Below are positions 8,735 to 21,106 of a stretch of 64,000 nt of DNA, in pieces. A program made the translations under genes and the position numbers. The notes under the pieces were generated by a model. That model did no database searches and had not been told where the DNA came from. It worked only from the letters and a program-made list of their open reading frames with translations. The stretch lies in assembly GCF_004216555.1 (NCBI RefSeq), contig NZ_SGWQ01000004.1:248001-312000 (forward strand), read 5' to 3'. Each line of letters opens with the position of its first letter. The first letter of the stretch is position 1. This DNA comes from Herbihabitans rhizosphaerae. Its GTDB lineage: Bacteria > Actinomycetota > Actinomycetes > Mycobacteriales > Pseudonocardiaceae.

Positions 8735-10039
8735 GTGTCCGTCGTGGTGTTCGCGCTGGCCTGGTGGCTCGGGCTGTACCTGCTCGCCCGCGGTCCGGCC
8801 AAGCCGGTGCTGTGCCGGGCGGGTGTCGGGCTGCTCGGTTACGCCGTGGCGGTGGCCGCGCGTGAACTGCTGGACGGCGCGTTCGCCGACCGGGTCGGGC
8901 TGGTGTTGCTCGCCGTGCCGGGCGTGGCGTGGACGGGTGTCGTAGTGCGACTGCTGCCCGGTGAGCATGACCGGTGGTGGCTGCGCGGCGTGCTCCCGGC
9001 GTACGCGGTGGCGTCGGCCGCCGTGCTCGGGTTCGGCGGCGGGGTGACGGCCGGGTTGCTCGTGGCGGTGGTGCTCGCGCCGTTGGCCGCCGCACTCGGC
9101 CTGCTCGTGCTGCACCGGGCGGCGCTGCGGCCGCGGGCTGCCGGCCGGTTGATCGTGGTGGCGACGCTGCTGTTCGGACTGGGCGCGGTGTCGCTGGTAC
9201 TCGGGCTGGACGTGCTGCCGGACGCTCTGCTGCTGGGGATGATCGGCGCCGACCTGGTGCTGCTCGGCGTGACGGTGGCCGTGTTCGACGCGTTCGACGA
9301 GGGCGAGGCGCTGCGCGCGGACATGGCGCGCTCGTTCGTGGTGTGCGCGGCGACCGCGGTGCTGTTCGGCGGGCAGGTCGGCCTCGCGCTGCTGCTGACC
9401 GAGTCGCGGCCGGCGCTGGTCGCGCTGCTGTACGGCACCCTCGCGGCGGCCATCGCGATCCAGGTGCTGGCCCGCCCGCTGCAGACGGCGGCCGACCGCG
9501 TGGTGTTCCGGCCCGCGTTGACCGAGGCGCGCTCGGAGCTGCGGCGGGTGGCCGATGGTCTGCCGCGGCGCGACGAGGACGCGCGGGTGGCCGGGCTCGA
9601 CGAGGAGGAGTTCGCCCGCCTGGTGCGCCGCGCGCTGAGCAACTACGGCGATCTCGGCAAGCTGGTGTCGAGTCCGCTGGCCGGGCTGCCCGCGATCGGC
9701 GAGCGGCTGGTGGCGCGCGGGGTGGCCGACGCGCCGATCGCCCGTGCCACGGAATTGAAGGCGTTGCTGCGCGAGAGTGTCACCCGGCTGAAACCGTCCG
9801 ACGGTGATTTCGGCACCAGTGAGGAATGGCGCTACTACAACGCGCTGCATTTCTACTACGTCGTGGGAATTCGCCCGTACAGCGTGCGCACGAAACGCGC
9901 CGACGTGGATCCCGTTTCGCGGAAGGCACTCGCCTGGTTCGTGGACCAGGTACCCGAGCGCACGTTGCACAACTGGCAGAACGCGGGCGCCAAACTGGTC
10001 GCGGCCGATCTTCGGGCCACTCTGCTTCGAGCGAGCTGA
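8735..10039 (+). CDS. Polytopic membrane protein with cytoplasmic C-terminal domain, unknown function
   Basis: About 434 residues. The first 245 or so form around eight hydrophobic helices; the last 180 are soluble and charged, containing helices such as EEFARLVRRALSNYGDL and ending in a conserved-looking WRYYNALHFYYVVGIRPYS segment. The overall plan recalls membrane sensors without a kinase domain, but I recognise no family. The start is uncertain: GTG 8735 and GTG 8726 are both in frame, and neither has a clear ribosome binding site. It is divergent from the dehydratase, 42 bases away. Confidence 0.7.
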   Translation: MSVVVFALAWWLGLYLLARGPAKPVLCRAGVGLLGYAVAVAARELLDGAFADRVGLVLLAVPGVAWTGVVVRLLPGEHDRWWLRGVLPAYAVASAAVLGFGGGVTAGLLVAVVLAPLAAALGLLVLHRAALRPRAAGRLIVVATLLFGLGAVSLVLGLDVLPDALLLGMIGADLVLLGVTVAVFDAFDEGEALRADMARSFVVCAATAVLFGGQVGLALLLTESRPALVALLYGTLAAAIAIQVLARPLQTAADRVVFRPALTEARSELRRVADGLPRRDEDARVAGLDEEEFARLVRRALSNYGDLGKLVSSPLAGLPAIGERLVARGVADAPIARATELKALLRESVTRLKPSDGDFGTSEEWRYYNALHFYYVVGIRPYSVRTKRADVDPVSRKALAWFVDQVPERTLHNWQNAGAKLVAADLRATLLRAS

Positions 10040-10143
10040 CCTGCGACAACGCCAAGCTGGCAGTAGTTGGCAGCGTTCGTGCTGTCGCTGGCAGTGCCGA
10101 TCTTCCTACCGTCACCGGTGTTCCTGTCGACGGAGGAGGAGAA

Positions 10144-10536
10144 ATGACGACGAAAACGGCTACCGGTACCGATCTGCTGCGACTCGCGTTGCGTATCGAC
10201 GGTGTCGCGACACCCGCGAGCGGAGTCGCGCTGATGGTGATCGCGGGCCTGGTCGATTCCGACCTGGGTATTCCGTTCGGATTCCTGATCGGACTGGGCG
10301 TGTTCTACGTGTTGTTCGGCGGCGCCGTGTTCGCCGTGTCGAGCCAGCCGGTGATCAACCGGCGCGCGGCGGGCGCGGTGGTGGTCGTGAACCTGGTGTA
10401 CGCCCTGGACAGCGTGATCATGGTGGCGGCCGGCATGTTCGACCTGACCACGCTCGGAGCGATCGCGGTGCTCGCCGTGGCGGCCGGCGTGGCCGGGATC
10501 GCGGGCCTGCAGTGGTACGCGCTGCGGCGGGCCTAG
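10144..10536 (+). CDS. Small four-helix membrane protein
   Basis: 130 residues with four hydrophobic segments in two pairs (VALMVIAGLV, IGLGVFYVLFGGAVFAV, AVVVVNLVYALDSVIMVAAG, IAVLAVAAGVAGIAGL). A textbook Shine-Dalgarno sequence GGAGGAGG lies just before ATG 10144 (MTTKTATG), which fixes the start. No catalytic residues are apparent. The stop codon TAG is part of the likely -10 hexamer TAGTCT of the next gene. Confidence 0.8.
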   Translation: MTTKTATGTDLLRLALRIDGVATPASGVALMVIAGLVDSDLGIPFGFLIGLGVFYVLFGGAVFAVSSQPVINRRAAGAVVVVNLVYALDSVIMVAAGMFDLTTLGAIAVLAVAAGVAGIAGLQWYALRRA

Positions 10537-10546
10537 TCTTGCGCGG

Positions 10547-11584
10547 GTGATCACCCCACCCTGGACCGCCGGCACCTCGACCGCGGTCGGCTCCATGCCG
10601 GGAGTCGACCCGGCCGAGGCGTCCGCCGTGGTCGCCGGTGAGCTGCCCGAGCTGCCGCACCTGCCGGAGTTGCCGGCGCGCGGGCTCGGCGCGGACATGA
10701 TCGGCCGGACGGCCGGCCTGCTCGTGGACCTCGCGGTGCAGGTCGTGCCGTCCGGGTACCGGGTGGCCGCGCACCCTGGCCGGGAGCACCGCACGATCGT
10801 GGACCTGATGCGGCGCGACCTGGACGCCTTCGAAGAGGCGCTCGAGCGTGGCGGGTTGCGGCCGGACGTGGTGAAGGTGCAGGTCGCGGGCCCGTGGACG
10901 CTCACCTCGGGCATCGAGTTGCCGCGCGGGCACCGGGTGCTGACCGACGCCGGAGCACTCCGCGAGTTCGCCGAGTCGCTGTCCGAGGGGCTGGCGACGC
11001 ACATCGCCGAGGTGCAGCGCCGGTCCGGTGCGAAGGTCGTCGTGCAGTTCGACGAGCCGTCGTTGCCGACCGTGCTCGCCGGCGCGCTGTCGACACCCTC
11101 GGGCTACGGCACGGTGCCCGCGGTCGCCGAGCCGGAGGCGCGGGACCTGCTGGAGCGCATGGTGAACACGGCGCGCCGTGCGGGTGCGGCCGCCGTGGTG
11201 GCGCACTGCTGCGCGCGCCGGCCGCCGGTGACCCTGCTGCGAGAGTCCGGTGTGGACGGTGTGTCACTGGACGCCACGCTGCTCGCCGGCGCGCCGGCCG
11301 CGTTGTTCGACGAGCTGGGGGAGACCTGGGACGCCGGCACGGTGCTGTTCCTCGGGCTCGTCCCATCGACCGATCCCGGCCGGCCGGTGAGCCTCGCGGA
11401 CCTGGCCAAGCCGGCACTCGAACTCGTTGACCGGCTTGGGTTTCCGCGTTCGTTTCTGGCCGAGCGCGCCGTGCCGACGCCGGCGTGCGGGCTGGCCGGA
11501 GCGACTCCGGACTGGGCCCACCGCGCGCTCACCCTCACCCGCGATCTCGGCCGCGCCTTCGTCGAGCCGCCCGATTCCTGGTGA
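10547..11584 (+). CDS. MetE C-terminal-like (UROD/MetE superfamily) protein, Rv3015c-type
   Basis: 345 residues, about half the length of cobalamin-independent methionine synthase and covering only its catalytic barrel. The zinc-site pattern is retained: AHCC (HxC) in the middle and PACGL near the C-terminus, plus QFDEPSL where MetE has its conserved QIDEPAL-like strand. It probably transfers a methyl or related group to a thiol, but lacking the N-terminal half it may not use polyglutamyl-folate as MetE does. It precedes ligA by two genes, as Rv3015c neighbours ligA in M. tuberculosis. TAGTCT (10534-10539) seven bases before the GTG suggests a leaderless start. Confidence 0.85.
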   Translation: MITPPWTAGTSTAVGSMPGVDPAEASAVVAGELPELPHLPELPARGLGADMIGRTAGLLVDLAVQVVPSGYRVAAHPGREHRTIVDLMRRDLDAFEEALERGGLRPDVVKVQVAGPWTLTSGIELPRGHRVLTDAGALREFAESLSEGLATHIAEVQRRSGAKVVVQFDEPSLPTVLAGALSTPSGYGTVPAVAEPEARDLLERMVNTARRAGAAAVVAHCCARRPPVTLLRESGVDGVSLDATLLAGAPAALFDELGETWDAGTVLFLGLVPSTDPGRPVSLADLAKPALELVDRLGFPRSFLAERAVPTPACGLAGATPDWAHRALTLTRDLGRAFVEPPDSW

Positions 11585-12548
11585 TCCGGCTCATCGTGTT
11601 GACCACGAGCCAGTCGCCGAAGTGGGTCTGGTGGTCGATCGCCCACCCCGCGAGGGTGATCGCCGAGCCGTCGCCGGTCGCCGCGGCCACGATGGACCGG
11701 CGTGCGTCCCGCAGGCGCCCGCTGGCACTGTCCACTTGAGACTGGACGGCCTCGATCGCTTGCGGCGCCACGGGTTCTCCCGCTCGGAGTCGACGCAGGA
11801 TCTCCACGGCGGCAGGGTCGTCGAGGCCGGTCGCCCGTGCGGCGTGTTCGACGGCGATCACGGCGAGTAGGCGCGGATCGGCGGCGGTCGGGTCCGCGAT
11901 CAGCGCGGCGATCTCGGGGTCGGTCAGCGCGGGATGGTCGGCGTAGTCGGCGAGCACGACGTCCTCCGGTAGCTCGTCGATCACCGCGCTGAGCTGCGGT
12001 GTGGTGAGCCACTCGACGGTCAGCCGGATGCCGGTTTCCTTCTCCAGCAAGGCAAGACGGGCGCCGTAGAGGCCGTTCTCGCCGAGCGGCAGCCCGTCGG
12101 CGGCTCGATGCGCCCCGTCGGTGTCAGGACCGCGCACGTCGTCCGGGTAGAACAGCGGATCGAACGACCACACCATCCGCCCGTCGCGGGCGAGCACGAT
12201 CTCGGCCACCGCGTTGACGTTCCAGAACACCGTCAGGCTGGAGCCGCCGTCCTCGGTCAGCGCGCGCTGCACCTCCGGGCGGGTGCACTGGAAACCGTTG
12301 GGTTCGACGACGAGCACCTTGCCGTCGATTTCGCCGGCCATCGCGGTCTGGCGCAGGTCCTGATATGACCCGGCCAGGTCGAACGTCTCCTCGGCGTCGC
12401 GCCGGTCGAACGTGCCGACATCGGCGCCCATTCGACGTAGCACGTCCTCGGCTGACGCGCTCTCCACGACGGTCACGCACAGCGCCTCACTCAGCGACTC
12501 GTCTTCGCCGAGCAGATCCTGGTAGTGGGCAATGATCTCTTCGGTCAC
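11535..12548 (-). CDS. DUF6461-like protein of unknown function
   Basis: 337 residues from a GTG start (VTEEIIAHYQDLLG). The N-terminal 180 residues match my memory of DUF6461-type proteins: LCVTVVES, an RRMG helix, EPNGFQCTRPEVQRAL and VNAVAEIVLARDGRMVWSFDPL. The rest is helical and acidic. Such proteins are common in actinomycetes and no activity is known to me. Its 3' end overlaps the MetE-like gene by 50 bases on the opposite strand. The gene is divergent from the next gene with only 33 bases between starts. Confidence 0.75.
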   Translation of the reverse strand: MTEEIIAHYQDLLGEDESLSEALCVTVVESASAEDVLRRMGADVGTFDRRDAEETFDLAGSYQDLRQTAMAGEIDGKVLVVEPNGFQCTRPEVQRALTEDGGSSLTVFWNVNAVAEIVLARDGRMVWSFDPLFYPDDVRGPDTDGAHRAADGLPLGENGLYGARLALLEKETGIRLTVEWLTTPQLSAVIDELPEDVVLADYADHPALTDPEIAALIADPTAADPRLLAVIAVEHAARATGLDDPAAVEILRRLRAGEPVAPQAIEAVQSQVDSASGRLRDARRSIVAAATGDGSAITLAGWAIDHQTHFGDWLVVNTMSRITRNRAARRRRGRDRG

Positions 12549-12581
12549 CGTGTGGACGCTAGCGCAGGTGGATGCGTCACC

Positions 12582-13238
12582 ATGGGGGTTATGCGATTTC
12601 CGTGGCGGCGCAAGGACAAGCCCGAGACCGTGCGGCTGGAGCGGCCCGACGTCGCCGCCGAGCGGTTCTGGCAGGGCTGGCACGAGCTGCTGCCCGAGAT
12701 CAGCGCCGCGCTGGGGGACAACGAGCCCGGCCGGGTCGAGCACCAGTTGTGCGAGTTGATCGCGATCGTCCACCCGCGACTGCACTTCGCGCTCGAACGC
12801 GGCCAGCGGTCCATCTACGGGCTGGTGATCAGCGCGCAGGAGGACCCGGCCGTGCGCCCGTACACCGACGCGTGGAAGGCCGCCGCGCCGCCGGACGACG
12901 CGATCTGGGAGTTCCACGACTCGGTACCGCCGGTGCCCGACCCGTCCGAGGTCACGGTCAACCTCGGCGCGCACCGCATCTCGCTGGCCGACATCCGCGT
13001 GGTCGCGCAGGTGGACGACGAGGCGGGCGTGGTGGACGTCGCCGTGTACCACCCGGCGATGTCCGAACTGGACGACGCCTCGCGCGACGCGATGACGTTC
13101 CTCCCGCTGGACGCGGCGCTCGGCGAGCGGCTCGCCGGTGAGCGGTTGCGCCGGGTGGAGACCGCGCAGGCCGAGCCGGCCGAGACCATCTCCCTGGTCG
13201 AGCTGCGCGACATGGTGCGCGCCCTGGCCGAAAGCTGA
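12582..13238 (+). CDS. Conserved hypothetical protein
   Basis: 218 residues from ATG 12582; ATG 12591 (MRFPWRRK) is equally possible. The sequence is soluble, mixed alpha/beta, with a basic N-terminus, a FWQGWHELLPEISAALGDNE segment and a segment naming a beta strand IRVVAQVDDEAGVVDVAVYH. I do not recognise a family. Start-to-start distance to the divergent DUF6461-like gene is 33 bases, so they share one promoter region. Confidence 0.72.
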   Translation: MGVMRFPWRRKDKPETVRLERPDVAAERFWQGWHELLPEISAALGDNEPGRVEHQLCELIAIVHPRLHFALERGQRSIYGLVISAQEDPAVRPYTDAWKAAAPPDDAIWEFHDSVPPVPDPSEVTVNLGAHRISLADIRVVAQVDDEAGVVDVAVYHPAMSELDDASRDAMTFLPLDAALGERLAGERLRRVETAQAEPAETISLVELRDMVRALAES

Positions 13239-13288
13239 CTCCGTTCGGACGCTGTGGCGCTCGCCGCCGGAGTGCTATACCGGGCTGT

Positions 13289-16621
<3,333 letters not shown>

Positions 16622-16666
16622 TCTGCGTTCTTGGGGCTTGGGGTGATCGGCGGCGCGGTATTGTGC

Positions 16667-16799
16667 GGGCCGATTCTCACAAGTCAAGGGCGCCTTCGGC
16701 GTCGCTTCGCGACTCGCTTCGCTCGCCCTGGACTTGTGAGCCTCGATCGGCCCTAAAAGGCTGGCGCTACGGGCAGGCTCCGCCTGCCTTTTGCCCGTA
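16667..16799. repeat. Compound inverted-repeat element between ligA-GNAT and the DUF222-HNH gene
   Basis: Outer arms GGGCCGA (16667-16673) and TCGGCCC (16747-16753) flank 17-base arms CTCACAAGTCAAGGGCG (16676-16692) and CGCCCTGGACTTGTGAG (16724-16740), which have one mismatch. The loop is built of CTTCG-type units. A second hairpin follows: TACGGGCA (16768-16775) and TGCCCGTA (16792-16799) around GGCAGG/CCTGCC. The structure is more elaborate than a simple terminator and looks like a dispersed repeat. It marks the point where base skew changes sign. Confidence 0.75.
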
Positions 16800-16889
16800 C
16801 CGCGCCGCCTCTGGAACCGGTGATCGACCAGCGGGTTTCACCTGGTCGGGTGACGCTTTCCGGGGTCGCGATCCGATAGACTCGAACAC

Positions 16890-18029
16890 ATGTTCGACAC
16901 GACGATGGCGCGGCTGCTCGACGCGCTCGCTGACACCGAGCGGGTGAAGGCACGTGCCGAGGCGGAGCAGATGCGCATCCTCACCGAGATTCGGCAATTG
17001 CGGGGCGGCACCCATCTTGAAGAATTCACCACCGATGAAGTTGCCGCACACATGCGGTGGTCCACCCGCACCGCGCAAAACCGGATCGATGATGCGATGT
17101 CGATTGTGACACGCCTGCCCGGGACATTGGCAGCCCTGGAACGCGGTGCCATCGACCGGATCAAAGCCGCCGCCATCAACGATGTGACGGCAAAACTATC
17201 TGTCGAGCACGCCGGGGTGGTCGAAACCCAAGTACTGGAGAAAGCACCCGAGGTGGTGGTGTCCACACTGCGAGGCCATCTACGGAAGCACGTGGCCGTG
17301 ATCGACCCCGACGGGGCACAACGCCGCCACCGCGAACGCGCCCAGGGGCGGAAGGTGTGGGTGGTCGCCGAAGAAGACGGCATGGCCACCATCTCCTGCT
17401 ACACCACCGCCGCAGCAGCCGAAGCCTGCTACCGCCGAATCATGGAGTTGGCCCGCAACGCCACAACCGAGGGCGACCAGCGCACCGAGCCCCAGCGGCA
17501 AGCCGACGTGTTCCAAGACGCCTTGTGCGGCACCGATTTCGAACACGTCCAGGTGGTACTCACCCTGACCGGCTCAACAGACGAGCCATCAGTCGTCGAA
17601 CTGGACGGCCACGGACCGCTCACCCCAGACGCCGCCACCGACCTACTCACCCACGCCACCGTGATCCACAAAGTCCCGACCACACCCACCAAAAACAACA
17701 AACCCTTGAACCGCAAAGCCCGCTGCTACCGGCCACCACCAGACCTGGTCGAACACGTCCGATCACGCGACAAAACCTGCCGCTTCCCCGGATGCCACCG
17801 CAAAGCCGAACGCTGCGACCTCGACCACACCACCCCCTTCCACCAACACGGCGACACCGTGCCCGAAAACCTCGGGCCACTCTGCCGGCACCACCACCGA
17901 CTCAAACAACAACAAGGCTGGACACTCCTCCAACCCAAACCCGGCATGTTCCTGTGGCAAACCCCCACCGGCACCACCATCACCATCGAACCCGACAACC
18001 ACGCGCCAAATCCTCGGCGGCGACAATGA
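16890..18029 (+). CDS. DUF222 and HNH endonuclease-domain protein (13E12 repeat family)
   Basis: 379 residues: DUF222 region (about 10-290, including [20 protein letters not shown]) and a C-terminal HNH nuclease domain with [20 protein letters not shown], then the [11 protein letters not shown] half, giving the Asp-His ... Asn ... His-His set of residues. These proteins are multicopy in many actinomycetes and are called 13E12 repeats in M. tuberculosis; their substrate is not established. TAGACT (16877-16882) precedes ATG by seven bases. Codons are C/A-ending (CAC, ACC, CCA), the opposite skew to the gene upstream. Confidence 0.92.
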   Translation: MFDTTMARLLDALADTERVKARAEAEQMRILTEIRQLRGGTHLEEFTTDEVAAHMRWSTRTAQNRIDDAMSIVTRLPGTLAALERGAIDRIKAAAINDVTAKLSVEHAGVVETQVLEKAPEVVVSTLRGHLRKHVAVIDPDGAQRRHRERAQGRKVWVVAEEDGMATISCYTTAAAAEACYRRIMELARNATTEGDQRTEPQRQADVFQDALCGTDFEHVQVVLTLTGSTDEPSVVELDGHGPLTPDAATDLLTHATVIHKVPTTPTKNNKPLNRKARCYRPPPDLVEHVRSRDKTCRFPGCHRKAERCDLDHTTPFHQHGDTVPENLGPLCRHHHRLKQQQGWTLLQPKPGMFLWQTPTGTTITIEPDNHAPNPRRRQ

Positions 18030-18206
18030 CCACCCATCCAACCCAGCCACCCACGCAACAGGCGTGCCCCGCTTCCCGGTGGCAAGCCGGTCGCCGGAAC
18101 ACCCCCACAACGACCAACCACAACCGGCGACCGGCGCGGCAGCACCCCACCACCCAGAACACGAGACAACGCAGACAAGCCAGCCCTCGTCCAAGCCCAA
18201 GCAAGC
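18030..18206. other. Gene-free C+A-rich spacer
   Basis: 177 bases between the DUF222-HNH stop and the stop of the convergent ACT-domain gene. It continues the strong C+A bias of the preceding gene. I see no terminator with long arms and no convincing reading frame. Confidence 0.5.
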
Positions 18207-18866
18207 TCAGTCAGGCAGCACCACAGCGACGATCCCCGCCAGATGCGCCAACCGCGCGACTTCCGCCGCACGGAACATCGGCCCACCCGGCCGCCCCACC
18301 AACAGCACCCGATCCGGCTTGCCCAGAGGAGTAGCCGCCAGCTCCGTCCCCAGCTCCTGCCAGGTCTCCGGCACCCACGATTCCTCGCCGTCCAAGATCG
18401 TCGCCCGGGACAACGGCATCCACGGCAGCTCGATCGTCGTGATCTCCGGCGCCGCCGTACTGGACGCCAGGCACGTCGTCCCGCTGGAGTCCGTCACCAC
18501 GATCACCGCCCACCCGGCACGAATGATCTTCGGCACGCCCTCGGCGAAGATCGACATTCCCTCGTTGGGCGCGGCCGCCACCTGCTCCACGAGCTCCAGC
18601 TCGCGGTGCGTGTCGAGCACACCCGCGTACGGCCGCACGGCGTCCACCTCGACGCCCTCGATCGATTCCGCCGCCGTGATCAGCGAATCCGGCAGCCGAC
18701 CGGTCGGCAACTCGACCACCAGGTCGTCGATCGCCAGCCCGGAACCGCGCTCCACCACGTCCACGCTCAGGATGTCCGCCCCGATCGCGCCGAGCGCGGA
18801 TGCGATCGCGCCCAGGGTGCCTGGGGTGTCCGGGAGCTGCACCCTGATCAGGAAGGACAAAGCCAA
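18207..18866 (-). CDS. ACT-domain protein (Rv3013-type)
   Basis: 219 residues. The N-terminal ACT domain starts [22 protein letters not shown] and carries the ligand-loop glycine pattern; a second domain (about 95-219) has [19 protein letters not shown] and ends in [17 protein letters not shown]. No catalytic domain is attached, so it is probably an amino-acid sensor or a regulatory partner of another protein. It sits between ligA and gatC on the opposite strand, exactly as Rv3013 does in M. tuberculosis. Confidence 0.87.
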   Translation of the reverse strand: MALSFLIRVQLPDTPGTLGAIASALGAIGADILSVDVVERGSGLAIDDLVVELPTGRLPDSLITAAESIEGVEVDAVRPYAGVLDTHRELELVEQVAAAPNEGMSIFAEGVPKIIRAGWAVIVVTDSSGTTCLASSTAAPEITTIELPWMPLSRATILDGEESWVPETWQELGTELAATPLGKPDRVLLVGRPGGPMFRAAEVARLAHLAGIVAVVLPD

Positions 18867-19093
18867 CGCCTCCAGCGGTTCCTGTCGTTCACGCGCGTTC
18901 TCGTTCGCGCCGTCGTGCCGGCGCCGACCGCCGATTGTCCCAGAAGCGCGCCGAGCCCTCCCGTGCAGTCCGCGTTGCGGGACGTCACCGGTCTACACGG
19001 TCCGCCACGCCGTGAACAACCCGCTCGGCCAGCGCTCACCCGCCGCCATAGACTCGGCGGGTCCACACAGCAGACACCCTGAGGGGTTCCCGA

Positions 19094-19393
19094 GTGCCCA
19101 ACATCTCCCGCGACGAGGTCGCACATCTGGCCAAGTTGGCCAGGCTCGCGGTGACCGACGACGAGCTGGACACGTTCGCCGGCCAACTCGACACGATCCT
19201 GTCCTCCGTGGCACGGGTCGGCGAGGTCGCCGCCGACGACATTCCACCGACCTCGCACTCCGTCCCGCTCACCAACGTCTTCCGCGCCGACGAGGTGCGC
19301 CAGGGCCTCACCCAGGCCGAGGCGCTCGCCGGCGCGCCGGCCGCCGAGGACGGGCGGTTCCGGGTGCCGCGGATCCTGGGGGAGGAACAGTGA
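19094..19393 (+). CDS. gatC: Asp-tRNA(Asn)/Glu-tRNA(Gln) amidotransferase subunit C
   Basis: 99 residues, normal for GatC, opening [20 protein letters not shown] and containing the conserved LDTIL helix and the [12 protein letters not shown] segment that threads around GatA. It stabilises the GatA-GatB interface. The GTG start has GAGGGG upstream. The stop overlaps the gatA start (GTGA, 19390-19393), so the two subunits are translated together. Confidence 0.95.
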   Translation: MPNISRDEVAHLAKLARLAVTDDELDTFAGQLDTILSSVARVGEVAADDIPPTSHSVPLTNVFRADEVRQGLTQAEALAGAPAAEDGRFRVPRILGEEQ

Positions 19394-20892
19394 CAGACCT
19401 GACTCGCCTCACGGCGGCCGAACTCGCGGAGAAGATCCGCACCAAGGAGACCTCCGCCGTCGAGGTGACCCAGTCACACCTCGACCGGATCAACCAGGTC
19501 GACAGCGCGGTGCACGCGTTTCTGCACATCGACACCGAGGGCGCGCTCGGCGCCGCCCGCGCGGTCGACGACGGCATCGCCTCCGGGCAGCCGCCCGCGT
19601 CCCCGCTCGCCGGGGTTCCGTTGGCGCTCAAGGACGTTCTCACCACCAAGGGCGTGCCGACCACCTGTGGATCGAAGATGCTCGAGGGCTGGGTACCGCC
19701 CTACGACGCCACCGTGACGGCCCGGTTGCGCGCGGCCGGCGTGGTCATCCTCGGCAAGACCAACATGGACGAGTTCGCCATGGGCTCCTCCACGGAGAAC
19801 TCGGCGTACGGCCCGTCCCGCAACCCGTGGGACACCGACCGCATTCCGGGCGGCTCGGGTGGCGGCAGTTCGACCGCGCTCGCCGCGTTCGAAGCGCCAC
19901 TGGCGATCGGCACCGACACCGGTGGCTCGATCCGCCAGCCGGGCGCGGTCACCGGCACGGTCGGCGTGAAGCCCACCTACGGCGGCGTGTCCCGCTACGG
20001 GCTCGTGGCGTTCTCCTCCTCGCTGGACCAGGCCGGACCGTGCGCGCGGACCGTGCTCGACGCGGCGCTGCTGCACGAGGTGATCGGCGGGCACGACCCG
20101 CTCGACTCCACCTCGATCGACGCGCCGGTGCCGCCGGTGGTGGCCGCCGCACGTGAGGGTGCCTCCGGTGACCTGACCGGTGTGAAGATCGGCGTGGTGA
20201 CCGAGTTCTCCGGCGACGGGTATCAGCCAGGCGTGCTGCGCTCCTTCGAGGCGGCCGTCGAGACACTGCGCGGCATGGGCGCTGCGATCGTCGAGGTCTC
20301 CTGCCCGAACTTCACCTACGCACTGCCCGCGTACTACCTGATCAACCCGAGTGAGTGCTCCTCCAACCTGGCCCGCTTCGACGCCATGCGCTACGGCCTG
20401 CGGGTCGACGACGACGGCACGCGCAGTGCCGAGGAGGTCATGGCCGCCACCCGTGAGGCCGGGTTCGGCGCCGAGGTGAAGCGCCGGATCATGCTCGGCA
20501 CGTACGCGTTGTCCGCCGGGTACTACGACGCGTTCTACGGCCAGGCGCAGAAGGTCCGCACGCTGATCACGCGGGACTTCGACGCCGCGTTCGGCAAGGT
20601 CGACGTGCTGGTGTCGCCGACGACGCCGACCACCGCATTCAAGATCGGCGAGCGGGTGGACGACCCGATGGCGATGTACCTGGCGGATCTGTGCACGATC
20701 CCGGCCAACCTGTCCGGCACGCCCGCGCTGAGCGTCCCGAGTGGACTGTCCGATGAGGACGGTCTGCCGGTGGGCCTGCAGGTAATGGCCCCCGCGCTGC
20801 AGGATCAGCGCATGTACCGGGTGGCGGCGGCCTTCGAGGCGTCGCAGGACGGTTTGGTGATCGACCGCGTCGGTGAGCTGGAGGTGGCCTGA
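19390..20892 (+). CDS. gatA: Asp-tRNA(Asn)/Glu-tRNA(Gln) amidotransferase subunit A
   Basis: 500 residues, amidase signature family. The Ser-cisSer-Lys triad is Lys81 (ALKDVL), Ser156 (GGSGGGSS) and Ser180 (GTDTGGS). GatA hydrolyses glutamine and passes ammonia through the complex to Glu-tRNA(Gln) held by GatB. The GTG start overlaps the gatC stop and has the ribosome binding site GGGGGAGG. It is followed closely by a small membrane-protein gene and then gatB; in M. tuberculosis pfkA lies in that position. Confidence 0.97.
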   Translation: MTDLTRLTAAELAEKIRTKETSAVEVTQSHLDRINQVDSAVHAFLHIDTEGALGAARAVDDGIASGQPPASPLAGVPLALKDVLTTKGVPTTCGSKMLEGWVPPYDATVTARLRAAGVVILGKTNMDEFAMGSSTENSAYGPSRNPWDTDRIPGGSGGGSSTALAAFEAPLAIGTDTGGSIRQPGAVTGTVGVKPTYGGVSRYGLVAFSSSLDQAGPCARTVLDAALLHEVIGGHDPLDSTSIDAPVPPVVAAAREGASGDLTGVKIGVVTEFSGDGYQPGVLRSFEAAVETLRGMGAAIVEVSCPNFTYALPAYYLINPSECSSNLARFDAMRYGLRVDDDGTRSAEEVMAATREAGFGAEVKRRIMLGTYALSAGYYDAFYGQAQKVRTLITRDFDAAFGKVDVLVSPTTPTTAFKIGERVDDPMAMYLADLCTIPANLSGTPALSVPSGLSDEDGLPVGLQVMAPALQDQRMYRVAAAFEASQDGLVIDRVGELEVA

Positions 20893-20893
20893 C

Positions 20894-21106
20894 ATGGGGG
20901 CTGACAAGTCTGACAAGAAGATGCGTGGCGCGTTCGGCGCCGCGCGGTCGGTCCTGGCGGCGTCGAACGCCGTGGCCGGTATCAAGAAAGCCAAACAGGA
21001 CAACGACAAGCTGGTCCTGGCCAACGCGGTGGCTAGCGTCGCGGTCGCCATCACCGGTGCGCTGATCGCGGTTCGCACGCTGCGGAAGGGCGGGGACCAC
21101 AAGTGA
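20894..21106 (+). CDS. Small single-span membrane protein between gatA and gatB
   Basis: 70 residues: a charged N-terminal half rich in Lys and Asp ([10 protein letters not shown]) and one hydrophobic helix, [20 protein letters not shown], then a basic tail. It starts one base after the gatA stop, and its own stop overlaps the gatB GTG start by four bases, so it is locked into the gatCAB operon translationally. I know of no such subunit of the amidotransferase. The product could anchor something to the membrane, but its role is unknown. Confidence 0.75.
   Translation: MGADKSDKKMRGAFGAARSVLAASNAVAGIKKAKQDNDKLVLANAVASVAVAITGALIAVRTLRKGGDHK

Noticed and set aside
16622-18206. Insertion sequence or group II intron around the DUF222-HNH gene
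   Set aside because: No flanking target duplication, no terminal repeats bounding the gene and no reverse transcriptase.
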